A DNA stretch of 64,000 nt from JBDWFY01 sp965275915 (lineage in GTDB: Bacteria; Pseudomonadota; Alphaproteobacteria; Rhizobiales; Stappiaceae), in assembly GCA_965275915.1 (NCBI GenBank), contig CBDHYI010000005.1, positions 124,001 through 188,000 of the forward strand, written 5' to 3'. The translations under genes and the position numbers were made by a program. This document shows, in pieces, positions 25,693 to 34,177 of this stretch. The notes under the pieces are model-generated. The model was not told the origin of the DNA. It did not search any database and was given only the letters and a program-made list of their open reading frames with translations. Within the stretch, counting starts at the first letter, position 1. Every line of letters begins with the position of its first letter.

Positions 25693-26313
25693 CTACGAAG
25701 TTTCCAACGCATCCGCTATCTCGCGCTCATCAAGAACGCGATCGATCATGCCCCATTCAAGCGCTTCCTCCACAGTCATATACCGGTCCCGATCCAGCGC
25801 TTTTTCAAATTCCTCATAGCTCCGTCCGCAATGGTCCGCGTAAAGGCGCGTCATGCGATGTTTGGTTCGCTTGATTTCCTCGGCGTGGATAAGCATATCG
25901 GACGCCTGCCCCTGAAAACCGCCGGAGGGCTGGTGGATCAGAATACTGGCGTTCGGCAGTGCCGTCCGCTCGCCGGGTTCGCCCGCCATCAGCAGAAACG
26001 ATCCCATCGACCGCGCCGTCCCTATACAAAGCGTATGAACGGGAGCCCGGATGTAGCGCATGGTGTCGTACATCGCAAAGCCGCTGGTGACCACGCCGCC
26101 CGGCGAATTGATATAGAGCTGGATCGGTTTCCTGGGGTTTTCAGCCTCCAGGAACAGCAGTTGCGCGCAGACAAGAGCCGAAACGGCGTCGTTGACTTCA
26201 CCGTTCAGAAAGATGATCCGCTCCCGAAGTAAACGGGAGTAAATATCGAAGGATCGCTCTCCTCTATTCGACTGTTCAACCACCATCGGGACGAGTTGCA
26301 TCGCTTCGGGCAT
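25693..26313 (-). CDS. clpP: ATP-dependent Clp protease proteolytic subunit (ClpP paralogue)
   Basis: The 206-residue serine protease has the catalytic triad S102 (GTARSMGSFLL), H127 (ILIHQPSGG) and D176 (DRDRYM). The nucleophile elbow reads ARSMGS instead of the usual AASMGA. It lies outside any clpX or tig context, so it is a second copy, as in other alphaproteobacteria, possibly for a special set of substrates. The expected ClpP processing site is not obvious. GGAG precedes the ATG. Confidence 0.9.
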   Translation of the reverse strand: MPEAMQLVPMVVEQSNRGERSFDIYSRLLRERIIFLNGEVNDAVSALVCAQLLFLEAENPRKPIQLYINSPGGVVTSGFAMYDTMRYIRAPVHTLCIGTARSMGSFLLMAGEPGERTALPNASILIHQPSGGFQGQASDMLIHAEEIKRTKHRMTRLYADHCGRSYEEFEKALDRDRYMTVEEALEWGMIDRVLDEREIADALETS

Positions 26314-26357
26314 AGCCGAACTCCTGTTCTTGAAAAGTCTGTGGTAGATTTGCTGCC

Positions 26358-26717
26358 TCAGGCGGCGCGCATCAGGGCCGGTCCGTTGCTGTTTGCGGCC
26401 TTAAGGCGCCGCTGTACCGACCGCGCTTCGACAAGCCGATGAATGATCCGAAGTCTGGTTCCGCCGATTTCATTCGGACAAACGCGAAACGTCACCTCGC
26501 TTTCAAGAAACGGCGGTTCGTTGTCTTTCATTCTGTAGCTGATCTCCTCGTCCGGCTCAAAGGATACCGGCTGTGGATCCATCAACTCGCTACCGGGCAG
26601 CCATTTGTTGCGGAATTCGGGAATGCTGATCGCCCGCCAGACTTTTTCCCTTGGCGCATCCAGATCATATTCAAGTTCCAGGTCGGCGCCCTGTTCCGTC
26701 TGCGTCCGTTCGCTCAT
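26358..26717 (-). CDS. SRPBCC (AHSA1/START-like) protein paired with ArsR
   Basis: The 119-residue protein has the AHSA1/SRPBCC helix-grip fold: YDLDAPREKVWRAISIPEFR at the N terminus and an antiparallel sheet with FLESEVTFRVCPNEIGGTRL. It starts at an ATGA overlap with the preceding ArsR gene (ATG 26717), which is the classical ArsR-SRPBCC tandem. These pairs usually act with membrane DoxX-like proteins in unknown stress responses. The ligand is unknown. Confidence 0.86.
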   Translation of the reverse strand: MSERTQTEQGADLELEYDLDAPREKVWRAISIPEFRNKWLPGSELMDPQPVSFEPDEEISYRMKDNEPPFLESEVTFRVCPNEIGGTRLRIIHRLVEARSVQRRLKAANSNGPALMRAA

Positions 26718-27025
26718 TGGTCCATGTCCTTCAAGAGACTTTTCAGGTCCTCGACCCGTGCCGGCCAGTAGGCCCGGTATTTTCCAAACCATCGGGCAAT
26801 ATGCGCCACACCTTCCGGATCGACCTCGTAGTTCACGAACCGCCCTTGCCGCTCTTCCCGCACAAGCCGTGCGTTGCGAAGCACAGAAAGGTGCTGTGAC
26901 ATGGCAGGTTGACTGATCTGCATGCCGTTGCGCAGCGCGCTGGCATTCATGCTGCCGGCCACCAGTTTTTCAAAAATTGTCCGCCGGGTCGGGTCGGCCA
27001 GGGCCTTAAAAATCTCATTTTCCAT
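26714..27025 (-). CDS. ArsR-family transcriptional regulator
   Basis: The 103-residue winged-helix protein begins MENEIFKALADPTRRTIFEK. Its recognition helix is SQPAMSQHLSVLRNARLV, followed by the wing (RQGRFVNYEVDPEG). No metal-site Cys pair (ELCVCDL type) is present, so it is a non-metal ArsR. The translated frame is open to 27106, but ATG 27025 is the family start and sits beside the operator dyad at 27034-27055. It likely represses itself and the SRPBCC gene. Confidence 0.9.
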   Translation of the reverse strand: MENEIFKALADPTRRTIFEKLVAGSMNASALRNGMQISQPAMSQHLSVLRNARLVREERQGRFVNYEVDPEGVAHIARWFGKYRAYWPARVEDLKSLLKDMDQ

Positions 27026-27033
27026 CGCAACAA

Positions 27034-27055
27034 CACATAAGCATACACTTATGTG
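27034..27055. promoter_or_regulatory. ArsR operator candidate
   Basis: CACATAAG-CATACA-CTTATGTG is an inverted repeat with perfect 8-base arms immediately upstream of the ArsR start. Its location and size fit an autoregulatory operator for ArsR-SRPBCC. The upstream gene on the plus strand starts 150 bases away and could also be affected. Confidence 0.75.
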
Positions 27056-27206
27056 ATTTGCAAGCCTGCGTCGGATGAAGCCCGATGCGGACAAACCTGC
27101 AACCATACCGGACTGGTACCAGATGGGAGGTCCGGATACGCTTGAGTTAAACGCCGAGATGTGGATCCAAGCACGTTTTCCGTTCTACGAGAAAGGGAGA
27201 GTTCAA

Positions 27207-27932
27207 GTGCAGTGCCTTGTTCGAAAATACTCCAAAACATCCGCATTCTTCGCTGTTTTCTATCTCCCGTTCTGCTTCGCAACCTCCGTGCAGGCGGAGA
27301 CCGGATCCCAAAGCAATGATGGCAACCGTGCTGTGAGAGCCGAAGTCCCCAGCGCACCAAGGGACGGAGGCCCCCGACGCTGGCAGGTGAAGGCCGAAAA
27401 CGGAGTCTCTCTGCACCGCGAACCTTCAGAAGGTTCGGGTCTCCAGTTGGTCATTGCCGATGGAACAATTCTCTCCAACTTCGGATGTACGCAGGCTGAA
27501 GGCCGGGTCTGGTGTCAGGTCCGCGCCCTGCACGGCAAAGCACACGGCTTTGTCGCTGCCGAACATCTTGTTCCCGCAACAGCTCCGGACGGCACCGTGC
27601 CTCTTGGCGTGGATGACAGCGTCAAACGCGCCCGCAAAGGCGATTTCGACGCCCGCGGCGAGATTTCGTGCACACAGGTGCGGGGTCAGACACCGGCAAA
27701 ATGTCAGGCCGGCGTTGCGCGTGGGACTGGCGGCGATGCGACCGTCGTCGTGACCTTTTCAAATGGTTTTGCACGCACGCTTTATTTTATGCATGGCGAC
27801 TTTATTTCCGCCAACTCAACGATGTCAGGCGTGGGAACGGACACAGACTGGCGGATAGAAAATTTCCAGCATTTCATTCGCGTGGACGATCAGCGATACG
27901 AACTGCCTGACGCGCTTGTCTTCGGGAAATAG
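27207..27932 (+). CDS. Secreted SH3-domain protein
   Basis: The 241-residue protein has a signal peptide (YSKTSAFFAVFYLPFCFATS) and an SH3_3-type domain at residues 60-110 (VSLHREPSEGSGLQLVIADG, then VWCQVRALHGKAHGFVAAEH). The C-terminal half (GEISCTQVRGQTPAKCQAGV with two Cys, and an area around WRIENFQHFI) is a domain I do not recognise. The start is GTG 27207 with GGGAGAG seven bases upstream; an ATG at 27075 would add 44 residues with no ribosome site. A terminator hairpin follows. Confidence 0.78.
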   Translation: MQCLVRKYSKTSAFFAVFYLPFCFATSVQAETGSQSNDGNRAVRAEVPSAPRDGGPRRWQVKAENGVSLHREPSEGSGLQLVIADGTILSNFGCTQAEGRVWCQVRALHGKAHGFVAAEHLVPATAPDGTVPLGVDDSVKRARKGDFDARGEISCTQVRGQTPAKCQAGVARGTGGDATVVVTFSNGFARTLYFMHGDFISANSTMSGVGTDTDWRIENFQHFIRVDDQRYELPDALVFGK

Positions 27933-27940
27933 AGCGAGTT

Positions 27941-27968
27941 GGTCACGCCGCCTTCGGACGGCGTGACC
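27941..27968 (+). terminator. Rho-independent terminator-like hairpin
   Basis: GGTCACGCCG and CGGCGTGACC form a perfect 10-bp stem with the stable loop CCTTCGGA (UUCG-type), followed by TCTTGGTTTTC. It lies between the convergent SH3 and sugar dehydrogenase genes and may serve both. Confidence 0.8.
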
Positions 27969-27977
27969 TCTTGGTTT

Positions 27978-29273
27978 TCAGTTTCCGGGTGTCATCTTGT
28001 GGATCGTGCCTTCGTCAACGGCCGCATAGAGACTTCCGTCCGGACCGAGAACAACAGACCGGAAGCGACCGGTCTCCATGGGCAACGTCATCTCCGTAAC
28101 ATCGACGACGGACGTACCGTCTTCGTCCAGTTCGACGACGTCGATACGCTGACCGATCGGAGTTCCGCCGAAACCGATCCCCATAATTCCGACAACCATG
28201 GCGCCATCCCATTCGCCCCATTGATCACCGACCAGAAAAGCGGCTGACGATGTGCCCTGAGACCAGCCGTTGTTGTCCCAGATCGGCGGCATGGCATCCG
28301 GATAGGTGGCAAAGTCGGTCATCGGCATAAATGCCGCCCGCTCGTACCGGTCCATGCCTTCCATTTGATTGGGACTGTAGCCGCAATAATCGCCCGGGCA
28401 GTCGCCACGTCCGGCCATATTGGGACGAGGATCCCAACCGGCATTGCCGCCGTTCACCAGGACGGTGATCTCATCCGAATGCCACGGTCCGTGCTCGGCA
28501 ACAATCGGCGTATTGGATGTCGGATGGAAGGCGATGCCCTGCACATTCCGGTGACCGTAAGTGTAGGTGCGGGGATCAAAGCCATCGGGCGGTGTGTTGC
28601 CGGGCGCTGCGTTTCCGTCTGTGTCTATACGCAGTACTTTGCTACCCATCAGTGTCGGGCTTTGCGGCACTTCCGCATTGTGATTGTCACCAGTGGTCAG
28701 ATAGAGGAATCCATCACCCGGATTGAACCGAACACGACCGCCATTATGCGCGCCCGGCCCGCCAAACGGATGATCGGATGCGGCCATTTTGTAAGGAACG
28801 TCATCAACAATGTCGGTGCGATCCGATACATTTTTGAAGTCATCGCTTACCACAAGCCGCATCAGCCGATTGGTGTGCGGGTCGGATAGTTTCGACGTCG
28901 AGTAGACATAGATCCGGCGGTTATTGCCAAAGTCGGGATCAACTGCCACACCGTTCATACCCGCCTGGCCTTCACAGAAGAGATCATCGGCCGTTGAGGC
29001 ATAGCCCTGCGACCCGCCCATCCCGAGCAAAGCGTTCACCTCGCCTGAAGGCATAAGCACTGAGAGACCCTTGCACTTCTCCGTGAAGAACATCGTTCCA
29101 TCATCCAGAAATGCCATGTCCCATGGATTTTCCAGATTTTCCAGCACAACACTGTGCTGGAGGCTCGTCGTGTTGGGACCGTTTTGTGCGGCTGCGGGAA
29201 CCACGGCCATTGCAGTCCCCGTAAGGATTGGAACTAGCCAGGACACGGATTTTTGACGAAAACAATAACACAT
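27978..29273 (-). CDS. Secreted PQQ-dependent sugar/aldose dehydrogenase (GSDH family)
   Basis: The 431-residue protein has a signal peptide (SWLVPILTGTAMAVVPAAA) and a six-bladed beta-propeller of the soluble glucose dehydrogenase/YliI type. Signature segments are LENPWDMAFLDDGTMFFTEK and GAHNGGRVRFNPGDGFLYLT with the catalytic His, then YGHRNVQGIAFHP and IVAEHGPWHSDEI. It oxidises aldoses in the periplasm using PQQ. The cytochrome c gene just upstream in the same direction could take up the electrons. GGAGGAGG precedes ATG 29273; MEEEM at 29285 lies inside that ribosome site and is not used. Confidence 0.87.
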   Translation of the reverse strand: MCYCFRQKSVSWLVPILTGTAMAVVPAAAQNGPNTTSLQHSVVLENLENPWDMAFLDDGTMFFTEKCKGLSVLMPSGEVNALLGMGGSQGYASTADDLFCEGQAGMNGVAVDPDFGNNRRIYVYSTSKLSDPHTNRLMRLVVSDDFKNVSDRTDIVDDVPYKMAASDHPFGGPGAHNGGRVRFNPGDGFLYLTTGDNHNAEVPQSPTLMGSKVLRIDTDGNAAPGNTPPDGFDPRTYTYGHRNVQGIAFHPTSNTPIVAEHGPWHSDEITVLVNGGNAGWDPRPNMAGRGDCPGDYCGYSPNQMEGMDRYERAAFMPMTDFATYPDAMPPIWDNNGWSQGTSSAAFLVGDQWGEWDGAMVVGIMGIGFGGTPIGQRIDVVELDEDGTSVVDVTEMTLPMETGRFRSVVLGPDGSLYAAVDEGTIHKMTPGN

Positions 29274-29547
29274 TTCCTCCTCCAAACTTTCTTTGTTCTA
29301 AATATCCCGGAGCTCCCGCGCCGACGGGTCCGGCGCTCAAACTCCAAGGGACAGTTTAAGCGTATGCCCAGCGTGGGAAGACATCAACCGTGCGTTTTCA
29401 GGCAAGGCACATTGGGAGACAATGAAGAAAGATCGACGACAGCAAGGCAATCAAATCCAGACCGGACCCATGCGGCGTCCGTCACGGCTCACTCGCAGAA
29501 TCATCCCCCTGGACATGAAGCCAGTCCGAAAGATCTGACCGTTTACG

Positions 29548-29865
29548 TCACTGAAAAGTCGTCGTGATGTAGGTTGAGAGATTGATAATGTCTTCATCGG
29601 ACAGCTTTTTGGCTTGCGGTGCCATCAAGGGCGTGTTGGGTCCGATTTTTTCACCACCACGATATTGTTCAAGACGCATCACGAGGTATTCGACGGTGTT
29701 GCCGGTCAGCTTTGGAAAGCTCGCGAGGCCTTTGGCCGTGGGACCATGACAGTTTTTGCATGTTTTCTTATAGAGTTTTTCGCCGACCGAAACGTCCTGC
29801 GCGCCGGCAGGAACCAATCCCGTAACACTTGCCGCAATTGCGGCAGCCAGTATCCCAGCTCTCAT
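29548..29865 (-). CDS. Small secreted cytochrome c (class I, cytochrome c553-like)
   Basis: The 105-residue protein has a signal peptide (MRAGILAAAIAASVTGLVPA, cleaved before QDVSVG), one haem-binding motif CKNCH (C36, C39, H40) and the axial Met in NTPLMAPQAKKLSDEDI. It is an electron carrier. Its place 270 bases upstream of the PQQ dehydrogenase makes it a likely redox partner. ATG 29865 with GGAG close by is preferred; ATG 29880 and a longer frame to 29922 are alternatives. Confidence 0.87.
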   Translation of the reverse strand: MRAGILAAAIAASVTGLVPAGAQDVSVGEKLYKKTCKNCHGPTAKGLASFPKLTGNTVEYLVMRLEQYRGGEKIGPNTPLMAPQAKKLSDEDIINLSTYITTTFQ

Positions 29866-30113
29866 TGAGACTCCGTCCATTCTCAGTGGCGTCCTCCTTG
29901 GTAGCGCTTCCTCCTCGCCCAAGACGTCGCCTCTTTCTGCACATTGGAGTCTTGCCTATTTGCCTGGGGGAATCAAGCCGCCGGAGCGGCAGACACCGTC
30001 CTGTCGTTTGCTGTCCGCTTTGCCGATTCCTGGCTTAAGTTACTTTGCAGAGGCGTGCCGTTGAATTCGCCGGAGCGGTCAATAGGCACATTGCCTCAGC
30101 TCCTATCCTGCCT

Positions 30114-30800
30114 TTACCGTGAGACATAGAATGCCAACTGAGAGATGCCGCGTCGCATGTGGTCCTCAATCTCCCGCAGCATCGCATCAAGATCATCGCC
30201 CAGAGCAAGACGCATGTAGGTTTCATGCGCATCCTCAACCGGGCCCATGCGCCTGTGAGCCCGTTGATGCAGGGCCAGGTAAACCTGCAGTCGCGCCGAA
30301 ATGCGTTCCCAACTCTCAATGAGCAGAGCATGACCGCTCACTTCATAAATCAGGGAATGGAAGTGAACTTCCGCCGCACTGGACGCAACACGGTCGTCGA
30401 GGTCCAATGTGGCCATCAGGGCCCTATGCCGCCGTTTCAGCTCTGCCGTGAAGTCTGCATTCCGTTTGGGCCAGGCTTCTTTGAATGCAAGGCTCTCAAG
30501 CGCGGTCCTGAGCGTGTACAGCTCGCGAATACCGCCGACGGACAATTTAAGCACCCGGCTTCCCGTAAAGGGGACCGTGACAATCAAGCCCTCGGATGCA
30601 AGTTGCGCCAGCGCTTCGCGCAACGGGCCCCTGCTGACCTGAAAATGCGACGCCAGATTGCTTTCAGTGATCTGCGTACCGCCTTCAATTTCACCGCTGA
30701 TAATTGCGCGCCGCAGATTTGTAACGATGAGGTTGCTGAACGTCTCACGTTTGATTGGCGCGATGATGCGTCCACTCTCATCAGCCCTGCCCGACATCAT
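30114..30800 (-). CDS. GntR-family regulator (FCD/FadR subfamily)
   Basis: The protein (228 residues with the 30800 start) has the GntR winged helix (NLASHFQVSRGPLREALAQL, then GLIVTVPFTGSRVLKLS) and a C-terminal all-helical FCD domain with conserved His (VHFHSLIYEVSGH). FCD domains bind small carboxylates and metal. It follows the aminotransferase in the same orientation and probably regulates it. The start is uncertain (30800 or 30797; 30845 overlaps the preceding gene by 32 bases). Confidence 0.85.
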   Translation of the reverse strand: MMSGRADESGRIIAPIKRETFSNLIVTNLRRAIISGEIEGGTQITESNLASHFQVSRGPLREALAQLASEGLIVTVPFTGSRVLKLSVGGIRELYTLRTALESLAFKEAWPKRNADFTAELKRRHRALMATLDLDDRVASSAAEVHFHSLIYEVSGHALLIESWERISARLQVYLALHQRAHRRMGPVEDAHETYMRLALGDDLDAMLREIEDHMRRGISQLAFYVSR

Positions 30801-30813
30801 GTCCGCGTTACCA

Positions 30814-31722
30814 TCAACATACCACCCAACTCTGATAGGCTGCATTCACAGCTTCCGTCACAGGGCCAGGCTTGCCCGTCCCGATAACGCGGCCGTCTAT
30901 TTTAGTCACTGGAGTGACGCCACCAAGAGTTCCTGTCACAAAGGCCTCATCCGCCCCATAGCATTCAGCAAGCGTGAAATCCGTCTCCCGAGCAATCTCG
31001 CCACCATCTTGCCAACTGTCGATGACCGCGCGCCGGGTCAGGCCTTTGAATGAAAACTGACCCGTTGATGTCCATATCTCGCGATTTCGAACAACAAAGA
31101 AATTGGTTGAATTACAACTCGCCACAAAGCCGCGCGGATCCAGCATCAGCGCCTCGTCCGCACCGGCATTGATGGCTTGAACCAGGGCCTGAATAAGGTT
31201 GAGACGGCTATGCGAATTCAGTCTCAGATCGAACATGTCGGGGCCGCTGGTCCGAAATGTCGAGGTGAACAGCGAAAGCCCGTTTTGTTTGGAATCCGGT
31301 CGGGGGGCCTTGTATTCCGCCACAATGACCAGTGTTGCCTTGCCGATGACAAAACGCGGATCCTGATTGGGCGTGCTTTTCAGACCGCGCGACACCATCA
31401 TTCGGATATGCACATCGTCCGTCATGCCGTTGGCATCGAGTGTCTGCCGAAGGGCAGCCTTAATGTCCTCCCGGCTCCGGCCGATATCAAGCGCAATGGA
31501 GCAGGCACCTTCGAACATCCGATCCAAATGAGCGTCAAGCTGCAGGAAGCGGCCGTTTTTCAGGCGCAGGCCTTCCCAGACACCATCGCCAAGGACAAAT
31601 CCGCTGTCGAACACTGAGATGCTGGCCTCATCGCGTGGCACGATGTCGCCGTTGACATAAACAAGAACCGCATCGTTGCGCGGGTCCGGCACATAGTCCT
31701 GGGCGCTCTTATTCTGGTTCAT
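30814..31722 (-). CDS. Class IV aminotransferase homologue lacking the Schiff-base lysine
   Basis: The 302-residue fold-type IV PLP protein has VYVNGDIVPRDEASISVFDS at the N terminus, the phosphate-binding region (GFVASCNSTNFF) and TGTLGGVTPVTKIDGR at the C terminus, as in BCAT and D-amino-acid aminotransferases. The segment that should hold the PLP-binding Lys reads LRLNSHSRLNLIQA. Arg173 stands where Lys is expected, and no Lys occurs between residue 145 and about 220. It may therefore bind PLP non-covalently, have another activity, or be inactive. It is followed by the GntR gene. Confidence 0.85.
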   Translation of the reverse strand: MNQNKSAQDYVPDPRNDAVLVYVNGDIVPRDEASISVFDSGFVLGDGVWEGLRLKNGRFLQLDAHLDRMFEGACSIALDIGRSREDIKAALRQTLDANGMTDDVHIRMMVSRGLKSTPNQDPRFVIGKATLVIVAEYKAPRPDSKQNGLSLFTSTFRTSGPDMFDLRLNSHSRLNLIQALVQAINAGADEALMLDPRGFVASCNSTNFFVVRNREIWTSTGQFSFKGLTRRAVIDSWQDGGEIARETDFTLAECYGADEAFVTGTLGGVTPVTKIDGRVIGTGKPGPVTEAVNAAYQSWVVC

Positions 31723-32139
31723 AAAGACTGACCTTCTTAAAACTCAAAGCACTGAGGTCCGGCGAGAAACTGCTGCGTCCGCGGACGCTGAGGTTTCTTC
31801 AACACTTCGTCGATGTGCCGATTTCATAGTTGTAAGGCCCCCTCTTCCCTGTACCCCAGATTGCGCGACTTCCAGCAACCATGGAACGTTCAATATTGTC
31901 AATTGTCAACAATCATGCCTTGCGCAGGAATACCGAAAGGGGAGCGGCGGGAACTCGAGACCTCAAATCGAAGACGGTTTTCATGTCCGTCGGAATTGAA
32001 TTTTTCCAGTCGATCACGTACACGGACGGCGTCACTGCCTGGGGTGTGGACCCACCACTTCAAATCGCCATGTACTCATCGCAAAATCAACGCAATTTTG
32101 CGGTGCAAATAAACGGTACACCGTTATCCTTGAGTGCCT
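31723..32139. other. Non-coding region between the aminotransferase and DUF2946 genes
   Basis: No credible gene is seen in this roughly 420-base divergent region; the open frames on the plus strand (for example 31881-32312) have no recognisable protein content and no ribosome site. It must hold the promoters for the minus-strand aminotransferase/GntR and the plus-strand PepSY genes, and it includes the GntR-like palindrome at 31902-31913. Confidence 0.5.
31902..31913. promoter_or_regulatory. GntR-type operator candidate
   Basis: ATTGT-CA-ACAAT is a short perfect inverted repeat. FCD-type GntR regulators are known to bind sites of the form TTGT-N2-ACAA. It lies about 180 bases upstream of the aminotransferase start, so it could be the site for the neighbouring GntR regulator. 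The preceding TATTGTCA adds a second half-site. Confidence 0.5.
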
Positions 32140-32520
32140 ATGTTGAAAACGCTGAGACAGTTGGAGATGCGAAGGACAGTGATTGCCGCACTGTTCCTGC
32201 CGCTGCTTCTGTTTTCGTTTTTCTCGGTCGGCACAATGCCTGTTTTTTCGAAACAGGGCGTCGAAATCGTCATCTGCATCGGCGACAGTTTCACAACAAT
32301 CACGGTCGATAAAAACGGCGATCCGATCGAAGACGACATCGGTCCGGCATGCGACTGGTCGTTGCCGTTCAGCAAAGGCCTGCCGGTTCCCGCACAAGGC
32401 GGTTTGGTTCCGGTTTTCTTCGATGGAAACCCCATCGCGTTTCATCAAAGCACATCATTTCTGTTTGAACCACATCGCTCGGACATCCATGCCCGAGATC
32501 CCCCTTCCCTCCCGGTCTGA
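32140..32520 (+). CDS. DUF2946-like small secreted protein
   Basis: The 126-residue protein has one N-terminal hydrophobic segment (TVIAALFLPLLLFSFFSVGT) and a short periplasmic part with two conserved Cys (VICIGDS and PACDWSL) separated by an Asp/Gly loop (TVDKNGDPIEDDIG), the pattern of DUF2946 proteins. These genes usually accompany PepSY-type membrane reductases and TonB receptors in copper or iron uptake clusters. The PepSY gene follows 43 bases later. The start is GTG 32134 or ATG 32140. Confidence 0.65.
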   Translation: MLKTLRQLEMRRTVIAALFLPLLLFSFFSVGTMPVFSKQGVEIVICIGDSFTTITVDKNGDPIEDDIGPACDWSLPFSKGLPVPAQGGLVPVFFDGNPIAFHQSTSFLFEPHRSDIHARDPPSLPV

Positions 32521-32562
32521 TTCTGAAATTCAAAAACTGCAATCAAACTGGAGGGGAGACTC

Positions 32563-33984
32563 ATGGTCTCAGTCGATGCAGATCGCGTTCCGAAGGAAGA
32601 CGCGACAGCCGGTCCAACGAACAAACTCTATCTCGCGGCATGGCGCTGGCATTTTTATGCCGGGATCTATGCCATCCCGTTTTTTATCATCCTGGCCATA
32701 ACCGGAATGGCCATGACCTGGATCGCCTATATTGACGGGCGCGACGGCGAACGTATTGCGGTCACGCAAAAGGCCGTTGTCCAGCCCGTCTCCGCACAGG
32801 CGGAGGCCGCCCTGTCGGCGGTGCCGGGCGGTACGCTCAAGCAGTATGTAGCACCGCGCTCGGCGGATCTGGCTGCTATCTTCCGCGTCGACAAGGACGA
32901 TGTGGCAACCACGGTCGTGGTCGATCCTTACACGGCAAAAGTCATCACGGACTTTCCCCGCCGCAGCGGCTGGTATGATTTTGCCGATAATGTGCATGGC
33001 AGTCTGCTTTTGGGCGATACCGGCGACCTGCTAATCGAAATCGCCGCCTCGCTCGGTATGGTGCTGATCGCAACCGGTCTTTACATGTGGTGGCCCCGAA
33101 AAACGGAAAGCGGAAACGGCTGGCGCGCGGCGCTTGTTCCCTCCTTTGCCCGCGGCGGACGGGCAGTGTGGAAATCGTTGCATGGCGTGGTCGGTTTCTG
33201 GATGTCCCTGTTCCTTGTCTTCTTCCTGATCTCCGGTCTCGCCTGGGCCGGTGTCTGGGGGGCGAAAATCGTGCAGGCCTGGAGCACGTTTCCGGCTGAA
33301 AAATGGGACAATGTGCCCCTCTCGGACACAACCCATGCCAGCATGAACCATGGTCCGAAGGAGGTGCCCTGGGCGCTGGAACAGACCAGGATGCCCGCCT
33401 CGGGCAGCGATGCGGGCAAAACCGTGATGGCACACGGCACCAACATCACAATCGATACGATGGACAAGCTTGCGCGCGATATCGGGTTTGAAGGTCGCTA
33501 CCAGATGAATATGCCCGGCGGCGAAACCGGCGTTTACACATTCAGCCGCGATTCCATGAGCACAGACAGCACCGATCCGATGTCCGATCGCACGGTGCAT
33601 GTCGATCAATATACCGGCAAGGTTCTGGCCGATGTCCGATATGAGGATTACTCCCTGGCGGGCAAAGCGATGGCCGTCGGAATTGCGCTTCACATGGGCA
33701 CCCTCGGCCTGTGGAGCGTTCTCGCCAACACGGTCGTCTGTCTGTCCGTGCTGCTTCTGTGCATCAGCAGCCTCATCATGTGGTGGAAACGTCGTCCGGC
33801 CGGAAGCGTACGCCTCGCCGCACCTTCACAGCCCAAAAACATGCCGCTGTGGCAGGGTGCCATGCTGGTCGGACTTGCGGTCTCGCTGGCCTTTCCGATG
33901 GCCGGCATCACGATCCTCGCCGCAATGGCCCTTGATCAGATGATCCTGTCGCGAATTCCGGTTTTGAAACGCGCGTTTTCGTAA
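32563..33984 (+). CDS. PepSY-associated transmembrane protein (PepSY-TM)
   Basis: The 473-residue inner-membrane protein has four main transmembrane segments: LYLAAWRWHFYAGIYAIPFF near the N terminus, LIEIAASLGMVLIATGLYMW near residue 155, LHGVVGFWMSLFLVFFLISG near 205, and two at the C terminus around WSVLANTVVCLSVLLLCISS. Two PepSY-like regions lie between them. Conserved His in the helices suggest haem b binding. Such proteins reduce siderophore-bound or other metals at the inner membrane. GGAGGGGAGA precedes the ATG. The partner is the DUF2946-like protein. Confidence 0.85.
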   Translation: MVSVDADRVPKEDATAGPTNKLYLAAWRWHFYAGIYAIPFFIILAITGMAMTWIAYIDGRDGERIAVTQKAVVQPVSAQAEAALSAVPGGTLKQYVAPRSADLAAIFRVDKDDVATTVVVDPYTAKVITDFPRRSGWYDFADNVHGSLLLGDTGDLLIEIAASLGMVLIATGLYMWWPRKTESGNGWRAALVPSFARGGRAVWKSLHGVVGFWMSLFLVFFLISGLAWAGVWGAKIVQAWSTFPAEKWDNVPLSDTTHASMNHGPKEVPWALEQTRMPASGSDAGKTVMAHGTNITIDTMDKLARDIGFEGRYQMNMPGGETGVYTFSRDSMSTDSTDPMSDRTVHVDQYTGKVLADVRYEDYSLAGKAMAVGIALHMGTLGLWSVLANTVVCLSVLLLCISSLIMWWKRRPAGSVRLAAPSQPKNMPLWQGAMLVGLAVSLAFPMAGITILAAMALDQMILSRIPVLKRAFS

Positions 33985-34177
33985 GGAGCGCCCACAAGAT
34001 AATGCGCCGCGCCCCGATGCGCGGCGGCTTGCGGCCTGTTTCGCTACCGATCTCTCAAGGGGGTGCGCACACGGCCGTCTCCCCGACCGCTTTGCTTTGG
34101 ATCGCGACACTCAACTAAGTGATTGCAAATATCGTGTTTTGCCGAAAGTCTCCGGCACAAGACGGCCACTCTTTCAT

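Noticed and set aside
27075..27206. Upstream extension of the SH3 protein
   Set aside because: It would hide the signal peptide, and GTG 27207 has a good ribosome site.
27931..27941. AGAGCGAGTTG similar to the outer bases of the MITE-like element
   Set aside because: Only 11-12 bases agree and no second end is present. It is noted as possible chance similarity.
30159..30887. A 242-residue plus-strand frame over the GntR gene
   Set aside because: The minus-strand frame contains the GntR helix-turn-helix and FCD domain; the plus-strand frame is its shadow.
31881..32312. A 143-residue plus-strand frame before the DUF2946 gene
   Set aside because: It overlaps the DUF2946-like gene in another frame, has no ribosome site and no recognisable composition.
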